Below are positions 8,030 through 18,244 of a stretch of 64,000 bases of DNA, in pieces. How positions within the stretch are numbered: the stretch's first letter is position 1; every line of letters begins with the position of its first letter. The notes under the pieces are model-generated. The model did not search any database and was not told the DNA's origin. It was given only the letters and a program-made list of their open reading frames with translations. This stretch comes from Rhodovulum robiginosum. GTDB lineage: Bacteria; Pseudomonadota; Alphaproteobacteria; Rhodobacterales; Rhodobacteraceae. The stretch spans positions 248,001 to 312,000 of the forward strand of contig NZ_RWGU01000049.1 of NCBI RefSeq assembly GCF_003944755.1, in the 5' to 3' direction. The translations under genes were made by a program, and so were the position numbers.

Positions 8030-9304
8030 CTATAGTTTGAAGGGGATGAAAAGGGCGAGGTCGGGCCAGAGATAGAGCAGCGCCACCAGCGACAGCATCA
8101 GCGCGAGAAACGGCAGCGTGCCGAGCGAGACGTCGATCAGGCTCGACCGTGTAACCGACTGGATGACGTAGAGGTTCAGCCCCACGGGCGGCGTGATCAG
8201 GGCGCATTCCACCATGACCACCATGAAGATGCCGAACCAGATCGGATCGAACCCCATTCCCATGGCCGCGGGCAGCAGCACCGGCGTCATGATCAGGATC
8301 ATCGACAGCGCCTCGAAGACGAGCCCCATCAGGAGCAGCACCACGCAGACCAGCACGACGAGGCTCAGCGGCGAGGACACGGTTTCGGCGAGGATCGACG
8401 AGATTTCCTGCGGGATGCGGTAAAGCGTGATCGCCTTGCCGAAGACCTTGGCCCCCGCGATGATCAGCAGGATCGCCACGGTGGTGACCATCGAGTCCCA
8501 TACCGCCTCCCACAGCGCCTTCAGCGACAGGCTGCGCAGGATCAGGCCGGTGATGATCAGGGCCACGGCAAAGCCGATGGCCGCGGCCTCGGTAGGGGTG
8601 AAGGCGCCGGAATAGATGCCCGCCAGCACCACGACGGCCAGCAGCAGCGAGGGCAGCGCGCGCCAGGTGGCGGCAAGGCGCTCGGCCCGGCTGGCCTTGG
8701 GCGCGGGATCGTACCCGCCGAAGAACTTCGCGTAGATCACCGAATAGGCGATGAACAGCGCGATCAGCGCCAGCCCCGGCCCGATGCCGGCCATGAACAG
8801 CGAAATGACGGATTCCTCGGTGACGAACCCGTAGATGATCAGCGGGATCGACGGCGGGATCAGGATGCCCAGCGTGCCGCCGGCGGCCAGAAGGCCATAG
8901 ACAAAGCGCCGCTGGTAGCCGCGCGAGATCATCTCGGGCGCGGCGACGGTGCCGATGGTGGCGGCCGTCGCCACCGAACTGCCCGAGATCGCGGCGAAGA
9001 TCCCGCAAGACAGGATCGTGGCGACCGCCATGCCGCCGGGCCAGTGCCCGACCCAGGCCTGCACCGCGGCAAAGAGATCGCGGCCCACGCCGCCCTTCAA
9101 AAGGACGTTCGACATCAGCAGGAACAGCGGCACCGCCAACAGGATGAAGCCGTCGAGCGTGGACAGGACCGCCTGCGGCGCCATCAGCGGAGAGAACCCG
9201 CCCAGCCACAGCATGCCCAGCCCCAGCGCGCCAAGGGCGAAGGCCACCGGAATGCCGGCCAGCAGCAGCCCGAACAGAAGCGCGAGGATGATCGCGATGG
9301 TCAT
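8030..9304 (-). CDS. TRAP transporter large permease, DctM family
   Basis: Twelve-helix membrane subunit of 424 residues that drives solute uptake with the cation gradient. It has the strongly conserved DctM segments LLAAGGTLGILIPPSIPLIIYG and the GxxxP-rich re-entrant regions (AAISGSSVATAATIGT), and ends in a hydrophobic segment (LYLWPDLALFIPFKL). Its start overlaps the dctQ stop by 4 nt, and the following lyase gene begins 4 nt after its stop, so the four genes form one tight operon. Confidence 0.93.
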   Translation of the reverse strand: MTIAIILALLFGLLLAGIPVAFALGALGLGMLWLGGFSPLMAPQAVLSTLDGFILLAVPLFLLMSNVLLKGGVGRDLFAAVQAWVGHWPGGMAVATILSCGIFAAISGSSVATAATIGTVAAPEMISRGYQRRFVYGLLAAGGTLGILIPPSIPLIIYGFVTEESVISLFMAGIGPGLALIALFIAYSVIYAKFFGGYDPAPKASRAERLAATWRALPSLLLAVVVLAGIYSGAFTPTEAAAIGFAVALIITGLILRSLSLKALWEAVWDSMVTTVAILLIIAGAKVFGKAITLYRIPQEISSILAETVSSPLSLVVLVCVVLLLMGLVFEALSMILIMTPVLLPAAMGMGFDPIWFGIFMVVMVECALITPPVGLNLYVIQSVTRSSLIDVSLGTLPFLALMLSLVALLYLWPDLALFIPFKL

Positions 9305-9798
9305 TCGATCATCTCCCCGTCATCGGGCAGCGGCCCGGTCGCGGCGAAAAACGCGTTCTTCAGCGCCGACAAGGTCAGCAGGGCAAAGCCGGCCGGGATC
9401 GCCGCCTCGGGCAGCCAGGCGGGCAGGTCCAGCATCGAGCCGGTGGTCCGGCCGCGTTCAAAGCTGTCGTGGAAGATGGCATAGCCGAACCACAGCACCA
9501 CCGCGCTGAACCCCGCGACGACCAGCATCGCCGCGACCTCCAGCCCCCGCCGCAGCCCGGTCGGCAAGAGCTGCGTCAGTGCCGTCACGCGGATATGACG
9601 CCGCGCCGACAGCACCCAGGGCGCGGCCAGGGGGCAGGCCCAGATCAGGCAAAGCTGGCTGAGTTCGGCCGCCCAGATCGTCGGCGCCGTGAAGAAATAG
9701 CGCGCGACGACCTCGTAGCTGAGCATCGCGCCGGTCGCGGCAAGCAACACCGCCGCCACCCGTGCGGCGTAGAGTTCCACGGTATCCAGAAGACGCAT
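9301..9798 (-). CDS. TRAP transporter small permease, DctQ family
   Basis: Four-helix small membrane subunit of about 165 residues. Visible DctQ features are the first helix followed by EVVARYFF, then IWAAELSQLC before the second helix, and a periplasmic loop before the last helix. The frame is open to 9813, but the ATG at 9798 has GGAAAGGG 5 nt upstream and is preferred. It overlaps dctM by 4 nt. A GC-rich 12-bp hairpin separates it from dctP. Confidence 0.9.
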   Translation of the reverse strand: MRLLDTVELYAARVAAVLLAATGAMLSYEVVARYFFTAPTIWAAELSQLCLIWACPLAAPWVLSARRHIRVTALTQLLPTGLRRGLEVAAMLVVAGFSAVVLWFGYAIFHDSFERGRTTGSMLDLPAWLPEAAIPAGFALLTLSALKNAFFAATGPLPDDGEMIE

Positions 9799-9820
9799 GG
9801 GCGCCCTTTCCAATGGAGGG

Positions 9821-9847
9821 CGGCCCGCCGACGGGGTCGGCGGGCCG
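9821..9847 (-). other. Intercistronic hairpin between dctP and dctQ
   Basis: Perfect 12-bp stem CGGCCCGCCGAC / GTCGGCGGGCCG with a 3-nt loop, lying in the 58-nt gap between the receptor gene and the small permease gene. There is no T tract. Such stems commonly protect or partly terminate the upstream message so that receptor is made in excess of permease. Equivalent hairpins lie in the same place in the two other dctP-dctQ junctions of this window. Confidence 0.6.
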
Positions 9848-9856
9848 GGGCGTCGG

Positions 9857-10849
9857 TCAGAAGTCCCGGGCGGCCTCCAGCATTGCCTTCCCGGTGTCGC
9901 CGGTGCGCTCGAGGAAGGTGTCGTAGACCGGCTGAGATGCCTCTTTCCAGGCGGCGATCTCGTCGGCCGTCGGCGTGTAGATGGTCATCCCGTTCTCCTC
10001 GGCCGCGGCATAGGCGGCGGCCTCGATGCCGGCCATCTCTTCGCGCACGGTGTCCTCGGCCTTTTTCGCGGCGGCCTCGATGATCTCCTTGTGCGCGTCG
10101 GGCAGCCCGTCCCAGAACTCGGTATTCACCACCACGATGAACTCGATATCGGCGTGGTTGGTCACCGTGATCGTGTCCATCACCTCCCACAGCGAACGCG
10201 ACTGCACGCCCGAAACACCGGTCATGCCGATATCGACGGTGCCGCGCTGGTAGGCCAGGTATTGCTCGGAGCCCGAGATGATGGTCGGCGCGCCGCCCGT
10301 GGCCTGGACGAAATCGCCCAGCGTTTTCGAGAACACGCGGACCTTCTTGCCCTCCATGTCGGCGGGCGATTTGATCGGGCCGCCATTCGACAGCATGATC
10401 GCCCCGCCATAGGCCTGCCACCACAGCACGGTCGACCCGGTGTCCTTGATCGCCGCGTCGATGGGGCTGCGGATCGGGCTGTCGGGCGAGACGGCCTTGC
10501 GCACCTTTTCCTCGGTGTCGAACAGGAACGGCTGATAGAACACGTCGACCGCCGGGATGTCGCCGACATAGCGGGTCAGCGAGGCCACGCCCATCTCGAT
10601 CGAGCCGGAGCCAACCGCCTGCGGCACCTCGTTATCCTTGTAAAGCTGGGCCGAGTCGTAGATTTCCACCGCGATATCGCCGTTCGAGGCGGATTCGACC
10701 TCGTCCTTGAACAGCGCGAGGTTCTGCCCGAGATGCGATTTCAGCGGCAATTGAAGCGTGATGCGCAGGGTCGTTTCGGCGGCCTCGGCGGCGAAGGTGC
10801 CCATGGCCAGCGCGACGGCCGAAACCGCCCCCAGAACGGTGTGTTTCAT
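9857..10849 (-). CDS. TRAP transporter solute-binding protein, DctP family
   Basis: Periplasmic receptor of 330 residues that delivers solute to the DctQM pair encoded below it. The start at 10849 follows GGGAGGA; the open frame continues far upstream but the signal peptide fixes the start (residues 1 to about 24, ending in FAAEA). The receptor core has GKKVRVFSKTLGDF, the usual position of the ligand arginine, and YQRGTVDIGMTGVSG. First gene of the operon dctP-dctQ-dctM-lyase. Ligand unknown; the co-transcribed isocitrate-lyase-family enzyme points to a di- or hydroxy-acid. Confidence 0.92.
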   Translation of the reverse strand: MKHTVLGAVSAVALAMGTFAAEAAETTLRITLQLPLKSHLGQNLALFKDEVESASNGDIAVEIYDSAQLYKDNEVPQAVGSGSIEMGVASLTRYVGDIPAVDVFYQPFLFDTEEKVRKAVSPDSPIRSPIDAAIKDTGSTVLWWQAYGGAIMLSNGGPIKSPADMEGKKVRVFSKTLGDFVQATGGAPTIISGSEQYLAYQRGTVDIGMTGVSGVQSRSLWEVMDTITVTNHADIEFIVVVNTEFWDGLPDAHKEIIEAAAKKAEDTVREEMAGIEAAAYAAAEENGMTIYTPTADEIAAWKEASQPVYDTFLERTGDTGKAMLEAARDF

Positions 10850-11118
10850 CGGTATAGTCCTCCCGGAGTTTTTCTTTTTTGGTTTAGAAAGGATGCAGAA
10901 AGCGGCTGCGATAACAAGAGGTCTCTGGCAAGAAACCATCCCCGGGCAGGCAGGGCAGGCAAACCGATGATACGCAACTCGACGTGCCGCCACCGGCCGG
11001 TTCGGCTGTCGCTCTTCACCGCCGGGCTGCGCCACGTCCTCTCTGGCCCCGGGGCCTGCGCGCCGGTACGATTTCGGCGCATCATTCCATTTCCGCGTCA
11101 AGATCGGGAGGGACGGAC

Positions 11119-12558
11119 ATGAGGCGGCAGGTTTGGGCGGCGGGGCGCGGTGCGCTTTGGGCCGCGTGCGTCGCGCTGGCGGCGGTGCCGATGGCGGGCG
11201 CGCAGTCGCTCGACCTTCAGGGGCTGCGCGCCGCCGCCGGCCAAGGCGAACTGGCGGCGCAGCGGACGCTGGGCGAGGCGCTGGTTTTCGGCATCGGGGG
11301 CGCTGGGCAGGATATCGGGGCTGGCCGGCGCCTTCTGGAGGCGGCCGCGGCATCGGGCGACGCGCAGGCCAAGGCCAGCCTCGGCAAGATGCTGCTGGAC
11401 GGCTATTACATGCCCGCCGAGCCCGAAAAGGCCGTGGCCCTTCTGCAGGACGCGGCGTCGGCGGGCGTTGCACAGGCCCGGACGACCCTCGGCATGGCGT
11501 TGCTGTGGGGCGGCGCGGTCGACCCCGACCCGGCGCGGGCGCAAGCCCTGCTGCGCCAGGCGGCAGGGCAGGGCGATGTCGAGGCGCTGAGCGTTCTCGG
11601 AGAGCAACTGGTGGGCGGCTGGGTTCTGGACCAGGACACCGAGGCCGGCCGCGCCATGCTGGAACTGGCGGTGTCGAAGGGCGGTTCCCGGGCTGCCGTC
11701 GCGCTGGGCTCGTTCCTGCTTTACGGCGACAGGCTGCCGGCCGACCGTGGCCGCGCGCTGGCGCTCTTCGAACGGGCGGCCGTGGGCGGCGATGGCGCTG
11801 GGCTGGAGCGCTACGGCGAATGGATGATGTGGGGCGAACGCGGTGCCGCCGAGGCCGAGGCCTATCTGCGTCGCGCCGGCGGGCTGGGCCGGGGCCGGGC
11901 CTGGACGGTGCTGGCCGAGGGGGCGATGTACGGCTACCTGCAACCCCGATCTCGGGCCAAGTTCGACGCCTTCGCCGAAAAGGCGCGCGCCGCCGGGCAA
12001 GAGCGCATCGCGGTGCTGGAGGCCGAGCGGCAGATGTGGGGCATCAGCATGCGCGCCAGCGGTCCCAGGACGATCGCCCGCCTTGAAAAGGCCGCCGAAT
12101 CGGGCAATGCCACCGCGCTGAAATACCTGATCGCGCTGGTGCGTGACGGCAACCGGTTGAATGTGCGCAAACGGCCCGACCGGGCGCGGGGCTATATCGA
12201 CCGGTTCTCGGTTCTGCTGACGCCGCGCGAGGCCGCGCAGCTTGAGGTTACCGTCGATGCGGCCGAGGCGACCGGCCCGTCCGCCTATGGACGGATCGCC
12301 GCTGCGCTGGGCGAGCGTCCCGAGCTCAAGTCGGTTTGGTTTGGCAAAGCGCTGTTCGCGGCCAACCCGAATGTCGCGGTCTATCTGCTTCAGGCCGACA
12401 TGAAGCGGCGGGGCATCTACCGCGGGGCGCTTAACGGACTGGCCACGCGGCCGACCTTGCGGGCGCTCTGGCAGGACTGCATGACGCTGAAAGAGACCGC
12501 GCGTTGCGGCGACAGCGTCATGCATCCCGAGGTGATCGGTGCGCTTCTGGCGCGTTAG
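11119..12558 (+). CDS. Secreted Sel1-repeat protein, AlgK/exopolysaccharide-associated type
   Basis: Secreted or periplasmic scaffold of 479 residues. A signal peptide covers residues 1-28 (ending MAGAQ) and has no lipobox cysteine. About six Sel1/TPR-like helical repeats follow between roughly 35 and 270, seen as recurring ALGxxLLxGxxxPxDxxxAxALLxxAA units. The last 60 residues contain GIYRGALNGLATRPTLRAL, reminiscent of peptidoglycan-binding repeats, and two cysteines. The ATG at 11119 is preferred because GGGAGGG lies 6 nt upstream and the signal peptide starts there. Sel1 proteins such as AlgK help export polysaccharides; the nearby synthase, hydrolase and nucleotide-sugar genes make that role plausible here, though this gene is on the opposite strand to them. 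Confidence 0.75.
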   Translation: MRRQVWAAGRGALWAACVALAAVPMAGAQSLDLQGLRAAAGQGELAAQRTLGEALVFGIGGAGQDIGAGRRLLEAAAASGDAQAKASLGKMLLDGYYMPAEPEKAVALLQDAASAGVAQARTTLGMALLWGGAVDPDPARAQALLRQAAGQGDVEALSVLGEQLVGGWVLDQDTEAGRAMLELAVSKGGSRAAVALGSFLLYGDRLPADRGRALALFERAAVGGDGAGLERYGEWMMWGERGAAEAEAYLRRAGGLGRGRAWTVLAEGAMYGYLQPRSRAKFDAFAEKARAAGQERIAVLEAERQMWGISMRASGPRTIARLEKAAESGNATALKYLIALVRDGNRLNVRKRPDRARGYIDRFSVLLTPREAAQLEVTVDAAEATGPSAYGRIAAALGERPELKSVWFGKALFAANPNVAVYLLQADMKRRGIYRGALNGLATRPTLRALWQDCMTLKETARCGDSVMHPEVIGALLAR

Positions 12559-12576
12559 GCGGCGGTGAAAACGGTC

Positions 12577-12876
12577 TTACCGCGCGAAGCAGCGGGATTT
12601 CTGGCCGAAGCCGCTGGCCGAGCAGATATAGGTGCCGCGCCCATGCCGGGTGTCCAGCGCCTGGGCAAGGTTGCGCTTGCGCTCCGCCTCGGCCTTCGAC
12701 CTGGCGCCGCGGTCGGGGCTCAGCCAGTCCGCCACCGAGGCCGACCCCGCGGCCACCGCCGGCAGTTCGCCCTTGGCCGCTGCAGGCACGGGCGCGACCA
12801 TAAGCGCCGAGACAAGGGCGAGCGCGGCGCCGCCGCGCCGTGAAGTCGAGTTGCACGAGAAGATCCGTTGGGTCAT
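12577..12876 (-). CDS. Small secreted protein of unknown function
   Basis: A 99-residue protein with an N-terminal signal peptide (about 1-34, ending VPAAAKG after a hydrophobic stretch) and a charged helix. Its C terminus, HGRGTYICSASGFGQKSRCFAR, has two cysteines that could pair in the periplasm. AAAGG lies 8 nt before the ATG. I do not recognise a named family, though the tail resembles short exported proteins I associate with Rhodobacteraceae. It converges with the Sel1 gene (18 nt apart) and lies downstream of the GH26-like gene on the same strand, with a 215-nt gap that may hold its promoter. Confidence 0.6.
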   Translation of the reverse strand: MTQRIFSCNSTSRRGGAALALVSALMVAPVPAAAKGELPAVAAGSASVADWLSPDRGARSKAEAERKRNLAQALDTRHGRGTYICSASGFGQKSRCFAR

Positions 12877-13054
12877 GGCGATGGCCTTTCGTTCACGTTA
12901 CCACATCGGCGCTGCGCCCCGCTCGCGGCACCTGGGCCGCGACGGGCGGCGCGCCGCGCGATGTCAGCAAAAAGGCTATTTTCGGTTCCGGGCGATTTTG
13001 TGGTCGAATCGCCCCCGCCGCTACCCCGGATTGGAAACACACCGTTTCCGGCCT

Positions 13055-13078
13055 GGCCGGGGCCGCCACGCCCCGGCC
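13055..13078 (-). other. Hairpin downstream of the polysaccharide operon
   Basis: Perfect 8-bp stem GGCCGGGG / CCCCGGCC with an 8-nt loop, 13 nt past the stop of the GH26-like gene. No T tract follows on the minus strand, so it may be a message-end stabiliser or a factor-dependent termination point. Confidence 0.35.
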
Positions 13079-13091
13079 TTCGGCGGCCGGC

Positions 13092-14000
13092 TCAGTCGCC
13101 GACTACATGCGCCTCGAACTTCCAGTTCGGGCGGCCATAGCCGTCGGGCCACGGGTAGACCTCGACCTGGTTGAAATAGACGACGGCCACGACATTGGGG
13201 AATTGCGGATAGTCGAGGCGCACCTCGGAATCCCATTTCGCAACGTAATCGGCATCGCCCACATAGCCCAGTTCGGCCACGACGACGGGCTTGCCGAAGC
13301 CCTCGACCCGCTCGTATCGCGGGCCCAGGATGTCGGCAAAGCTTCGCTCCTGCCCGAGAATACCGCGCTCCCAGGCCTGCAGGCCGAAAACCGACAGCCC
13401 GACGATGTCGACATAATCGTCGCCGGGATAGTACTCGGCGAGGTTTTCATAGCCCAGTGGCGACCACATGAAGTTCACGTCGGGCGCGTTGGCGCGGCAG
13501 ATGTCGACCATCCGGCGGTAGGCGTCGATATAGGTGGCGGGTTCCCAGTTCGACCAGATGAACTGGCCGCTCTCGTCCTCCATCTCCTGCGCCCAGCGCA
13601 CGGTGACCGGGCTTTCGAAAAGGTTCAGCACCGCGCAGATCGAGCTCATGTACCTGTCGTAGTCGCCGCTTGAGATGCCGGCCCTCAGCGCCTCGGGGGT
13701 ATTGCGCTCGCTGCGGTTCCAGGTCCAGGGCTCGATGGTGGCCAGCACCGACCGGCCGCGTTCCAGCGCGTAGGCGTCGGCCTCGATGAGGCTCGGCAGG
13801 AATACGTCCTCCCAGGGCAGGAACAGGTGCTCGATGGTCACCTCCGCGTCATCGGCGAAGACGCCCTCGGGGTCGTAGACGCCGAAGGGCTTGTCGCCCT
13901 CGGGCGCGGCCTGCGCCGGCGACGCGAGGACTGCCAGCATGGAAAGGGCCGCCGCAGCGGCGCGGGCGTCGGCTTGGTTGCGCGTGTTTTTCGCAGTCAT
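13092..14000 (-). CDS. Secreted glycoside hydrolase, GH26-like
   Basis: Exported (beta/alpha)8-barrel glycosidase of 302 residues with a signal peptide ending ASPAQA (about residue 32). The probable acid/base glutamate is in VRWAQEMED, matching the WxHEMN region of GH26 mannanases and xylanases. The nucleophile would be the glutamate in KPVVVAELGY, and the substrate-cleft segment DDYVDIVGLSVFG is also present. It is the last gene of the minus operon uxs-galE-GT2-hydrolase; its GGAGG site lies inside the end of the GT2 gene and the two are 1 nt apart. Hydrolases in synthase operons usually trim or release the nascent polymer, so it probably acts on the product of the preceding synthase in the periplasm. 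Exact linkage specificity cannot be read. Confidence 0.72.
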   Translation of the reverse strand: MTAKNTRNQADARAAAAALSMLAVLASPAQAAPEGDKPFGVYDPEGVFADDAEVTIEHLFLPWEDVFLPSLIEADAYALERGRSVLATIEPWTWNRSERNTPEALRAGISSGDYDRYMSSICAVLNLFESPVTVRWAQEMEDESGQFIWSNWEPATYIDAYRRMVDICRANAPDVNFMWSPLGYENLAEYYPGDDYVDIVGLSVFGLQAWERGILGQERSFADILGPRYERVEGFGKPVVVAELGYVGDADYVAKWDSEVRLDYPQFPNVVAVVYFNQVEVYPWPDGYGRPNWKFEAHVVGD

Positions 14001-14001
14001 G

Positions 14002-15870
14002 TCATGGCCTCCTGATTTGGTCGCCGATCTTGTCCAGCCGGTCGGCGATTGCGCTGAAATCGAAAACGTACTGAAGCGTGCCCGGCTCCCCGGCGCCTGC
14101 GCCGGAGACGACGAAACGTGCCTCGACGAACTGGAACGGGCCCAGCCCGGCCGAAAGATAATGCAACCCCTGCATCCCCCGCGCCCCGCCGGCGGCCAGC
14201 ACCAGCGCCACCAGCCCCGCGACGGTGGCGCCCTGCAGCAGGCGCCGTGCCGGGTGGGCGAGGATGGAAATATCGTTTTCGCGCAGGTGATGGATCACCG
14301 CGGCCGCAACGAGGGCCGTGTAGAGCGCGGCGTTGACGAGCGAGAGCAGGTAGAAGCCAGCGGCGTTCTCGACGCCATCCACCAGCAGGACCGGCAGGCC
14401 CGCGGCCAGCGCCAGCACGATGTAAGGGGCGATCACGGGGAAGGGCAGCTCGGCCCGCGCCGCCGCGTCGCCCTTGGGGGTGATGCGGAAATCGACGAAA
14501 CCGCCCGCCAGCCGGTCGCGCACCGCCATCGCGCATCCCCACAGCACCCAGGGCCACTGGGCGCAGACGAAAAGCGCGCGTTCCCAGCTTATTACGCTGG
14601 CGTCGGCCGGCCGGAACAACCCGTCCGCCCGGACCTGGAAAGCGATCCACACCAGCACAAGCATCGGCGGTACGCTGTGGGCCAGGAACCCGGGATAGGT
14701 GACATCGGCGAAGCGCACATCGGCCATAACCGCCCAGACCGGCAGGGCGAAGGCCACCAGCATGAAGACCGCGAAGAGCGGGTACCAGAGCTGCGAGAAC
14801 AGGAACTGGAACTTCAGCAGCGGCGAAAGCCCGCCGAAATACCGCGGCGTGTAGCGCAAAAGCAGGCTGACGAGGCTGCGCGACCACTGGAATTCCTGGG
14901 TCAGCATGTCGGCCAGCGTGGCCGGCCCGTCGCCGATGGCGATGGCGTCGATGGCATGAACGCCGCGCCAGCCGCCCGCGTTCATGATCATCGAAGTGGA
15001 ATGGTCCTCGGCCAGTTCCGGCCCCAGCCCGCCGACCTGCTTCAGCGCCCTTGTGCGCACCGCGTAATGCGACCCGATGCACATCGGTGCCCATCCGCGG
15101 CTATAGCCCGCCTGAAGCGCGCCGTGAAACATCGCCTCGGAATAAAGCCGCGTGCGGGCCGCCCAGCTTTGCCCGGCATTGCGCGCGCAGATGCTGGGTG
15201 CGCTGACATAGCCCACGGCCGAGTCGGCGAAGGGCCGCAGGATGGCGCGCAGATAGCCCGGCCGGGGCGTGTGGTCGGCGTCGAACTGGGCGACGAAGTC
15301 GTAGTCGCGATAGCCCACCGTGTCGTAGAAGAACGCCAGGTTGCCTTCCTTGCAGCGGGTGCGGCGGGGCCATTCGGCGCGGTGATAGTCGTCGCGCCCC
15401 TTGCGGGTGGTGACCTTCACGCCATGCGCGGCGCACCAGTTCAGCGTTTCCGGCGCCGGGTCCTCGTCGGCCAGCCAGGTGTCGTGGGGATAGTCCTGGG
15501 CCAGCATCGCCTCAAGCGTGCGCCGCACCACGGCGAAGGGCTCCGACGGGGTCTTGGTGACGATCATCGCCACGCGCGGACGGCCCAGCGCCGCGACGGG
15601 ATCGGCGGCGATGCTGGCGCGGGGGAAGATCGCCAGGAAATAGAGCTGCAGCAGGGTGATCCATCCCAGTACGGCAGTCACCAGCCAGTAGCGCAGCGGG
15701 TCGATGTTGTGGGCGGGCTGCAACCACCACGCCCAGAAATGGGCGATGAGCGCGAGCCAGAGCGCAATGGCCAGCGCGTATTTCACCTTCTGGCGGCGGC
15801 CGAGCAGCGGGGTGAGATGGGCCCGTGCCGCCGGCGGCGGTTTGCTCAGGATCTCAAGCGCGCTCTTCAT
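14002..15870 (-). CDS. Cellulose-synthase-like family 2 glycosyltransferase
   Basis: Inner-membrane processive beta-glycosyltransferase of 622 residues. Two N-terminal helices precede the GT2 domain, and several helices follow. Catalytic motifs are DED (WLADEDPAP), DAD (AQFDADHTP) and the ED of PELAEDHSTSM. The acceptor motif reads QEFQW, so the usual arginine of QxxRW is glutamine. The start at 15870 has GGAG 7 nt upstream and overlaps the galE stop by 17 nt. A separate PilZ domain (c-di-GMP control in BcsA) is not evident. With UDP-glucuronate decarboxylase and GalE upstream, the polymer may contain xylose and/or galactose, or be a glucan built next to them. Confidence 0.85.
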   Translation of the reverse strand: MKSALEILSKPPPAARAHLTPLLGRRQKVKYALAIALWLALIAHFWAWWLQPAHNIDPLRYWLVTAVLGWITLLQLYFLAIFPRASIAADPVAALGRPRVAMIVTKTPSEPFAVVRRTLEAMLAQDYPHDTWLADEDPAPETLNWCAAHGVKVTTRKGRDDYHRAEWPRRTRCKEGNLAFFYDTVGYRDYDFVAQFDADHTPRPGYLRAILRPFADSAVGYVSAPSICARNAGQSWAARTRLYSEAMFHGALQAGYSRGWAPMCIGSHYAVRTRALKQVGGLGPELAEDHSTSMIMNAGGWRGVHAIDAIAIGDGPATLADMLTQEFQWSRSLVSLLLRYTPRYFGGLSPLLKFQFLFSQLWYPLFAVFMLVAFALPVWAVMADVRFADVTYPGFLAHSVPPMLVLVWIAFQVRADGLFRPADASVISWERALFVCAQWPWVLWGCAMAVRDRLAGGFVDFRITPKGDAAARAELPFPVIAPYIVLALAAGLPVLLVDGVENAAGFYLLSLVNAALYTALVAAAVIHHLRENDISILAHPARRLLQGATVAGLVALVLAAGGARGMQGLHYLSAGLGPFQFVEARFVVSGAGAGEPGTLQYVFDFSAIADRLDKIGDQIRRP

Positions 15871-16851
15871 GGCGTTTCTCCACGCCGAAGCTGGGGGCGG
15901 CATGGCGCACGATCGTCTCTATACCCGAATGCTGCGGGGCAAAGCCCAGCATCCGCCGCGCCCGGCCCGCATCGGCCACCAGCGCGGGCGGATCGCCCGG
16001 GCGCCTTGGGCAGAGCCGCGTGGGCACGCTGCGCCCGGTGACGCGCCGGACCGCGTCCAGCACCTCGAAGATCGACTGGCCGTGGCCGGTGCCCAGGTTC
16101 AGTTCCAGATCGGCGCCGCCGCCCAGCAGGTGGGTCAGCGCCAGCCGGTGCCCGTCGGCAAGGTCCGCGACATGAATGTAGTCGCGGATGCATGTGCCGT
16201 CGGGCGTCGGATAGTCGGTGCCGTAGACATCGAGCCGGGGAATGCGCCCCGCCGCGGCCATCAGCGCCAGCGGAATGAGATGCGTCTCGGGGACGTGCTT
16301 TTCCGACAGCTCGCCCGCCGGGTCGGCGCCGGCGGCGTTGAAATAGCGCAAGATCGCGTGGTGCATCCCGTAGGCGCGGGCATAGTCGATCAGCACCTGT
16401 TCGCCGATCAGCTTGGTCCGGCCATAGGGGTTGATCGGCCGCTGCGGCGCGTCTTCGCAGATCGGCACCGCGTCGGGGATGCCGTAGGTCGCGCAACTGC
16501 TGGAGAAGATCACCTTGTCCACGCCCGCCTCGCGGCAGGCGCGCAGCACCGACAGAAGGCCGCCCACGTTGGCGTCGTAATAGATCTCCGGCTGCTCGAC
16601 GGATTCGCCCACATAGGCGTAGGCCGCGAAATGGATCACCGCCGACACGCGATGTTGCCGCAAGGCCGCGGCCACGCGCGCGGTGTCGCGCGTATCGGCC
16701 TCGACGAACGGGCCCCAGCGCACGTCCTGCCGATTGCCGCGCGAGAGGTTGTCCAGCGTCACCGGCAGATATCCCGCCCCCGCCAGCGCCTTGCAGGTGT
16801 GGCTGCCGATGAACCCGGCACCGCCGGTCACGAGGATCGCGGGCGTCGACA

Positions 16852-16852
<1 letters not shown>
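15854..16852 (-). CDS. galE: UDP-glucose 4-epimerase
   Basis: Extended SDR of 332 residues interconverting UDP-glucose and UDP-galactose. Motifs in order: [14 protein letters not shown] (NAD binding), FAAYAYVGES, FSSSCATYG with the catalytic Ser, and YGRTK as YxxxK. ILRYFNAAGADP and GTDYPTPDGTCIRDYIHVxDLA are highly specific for GalE. The ATG overlaps the stop of the preceding UDP-glucuronate decarboxylase gene by 1 nt. It supplies an activated hexose to the polysaccharide synthase below. Confidence 0.92.
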
Positions 16853-17829
<977 letters not shown>

Positions 17830-18244
17830 TTCACTGCCCCGTTTTTTTTCTGCCCTGTTTTTCTATGCGAGCAGGATAGCGGGCCGCGCAAGCGGTTTTG
17901 CGGAGGAACTTGGGTGTTTTTACGGCGTTGGAAAGGTGCTTGCGAGAGGCAGCACTGGCCACCGCCGCCGCCGTTTATGTCGAGGAAACATTGGGTTCGG
18001 TCGAATAGTCATGACCGACCGGACCCGGTTTTCGGGCGGGCCCGTGGCCCTCTCGTCGGGATCGGCCCGAAGTTATGTCGCGGTCCGGAACGGTCGCCTG
18101 TTGCCCGGCCACGCAGGTCCGAACCGCCTGGTTGCGCGTCACCGCCCCGTCAAGGTCCGGTCCGTGCCGGTCTGACGCGGCCAAGGCCGGGTCATCCGGT
18201 CGGGTCGGGCGCACGGGTTGCGCCCCGCCACGTCCAGATGTCGC
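17830..18244. other. 415-bp intergenic region without a convincing gene
   Basis: Lies between the start of the polysaccharide operon and the end of the hydrogenase operon, both on the minus strand. It holds T-rich runs next to the UDP-xylose synthase start and a 7-bp hairpin GGGCGCA / TGCGCCC at 18207-18225, 19 nt after the maturation-protease stop, which may end the hydrogenase message. A 79-codon minus frame (17975-18214) has no ribosome site, no domain and an Arg/Pro-rich make-up, so I do not call it. Confidence 0.5.

Noticed and set aside
17975-18214. 79-codon minus-strand frame in the 415-bp gap
   Set aside because: No ribosome site, no domain, composition like random GC-rich DNA.
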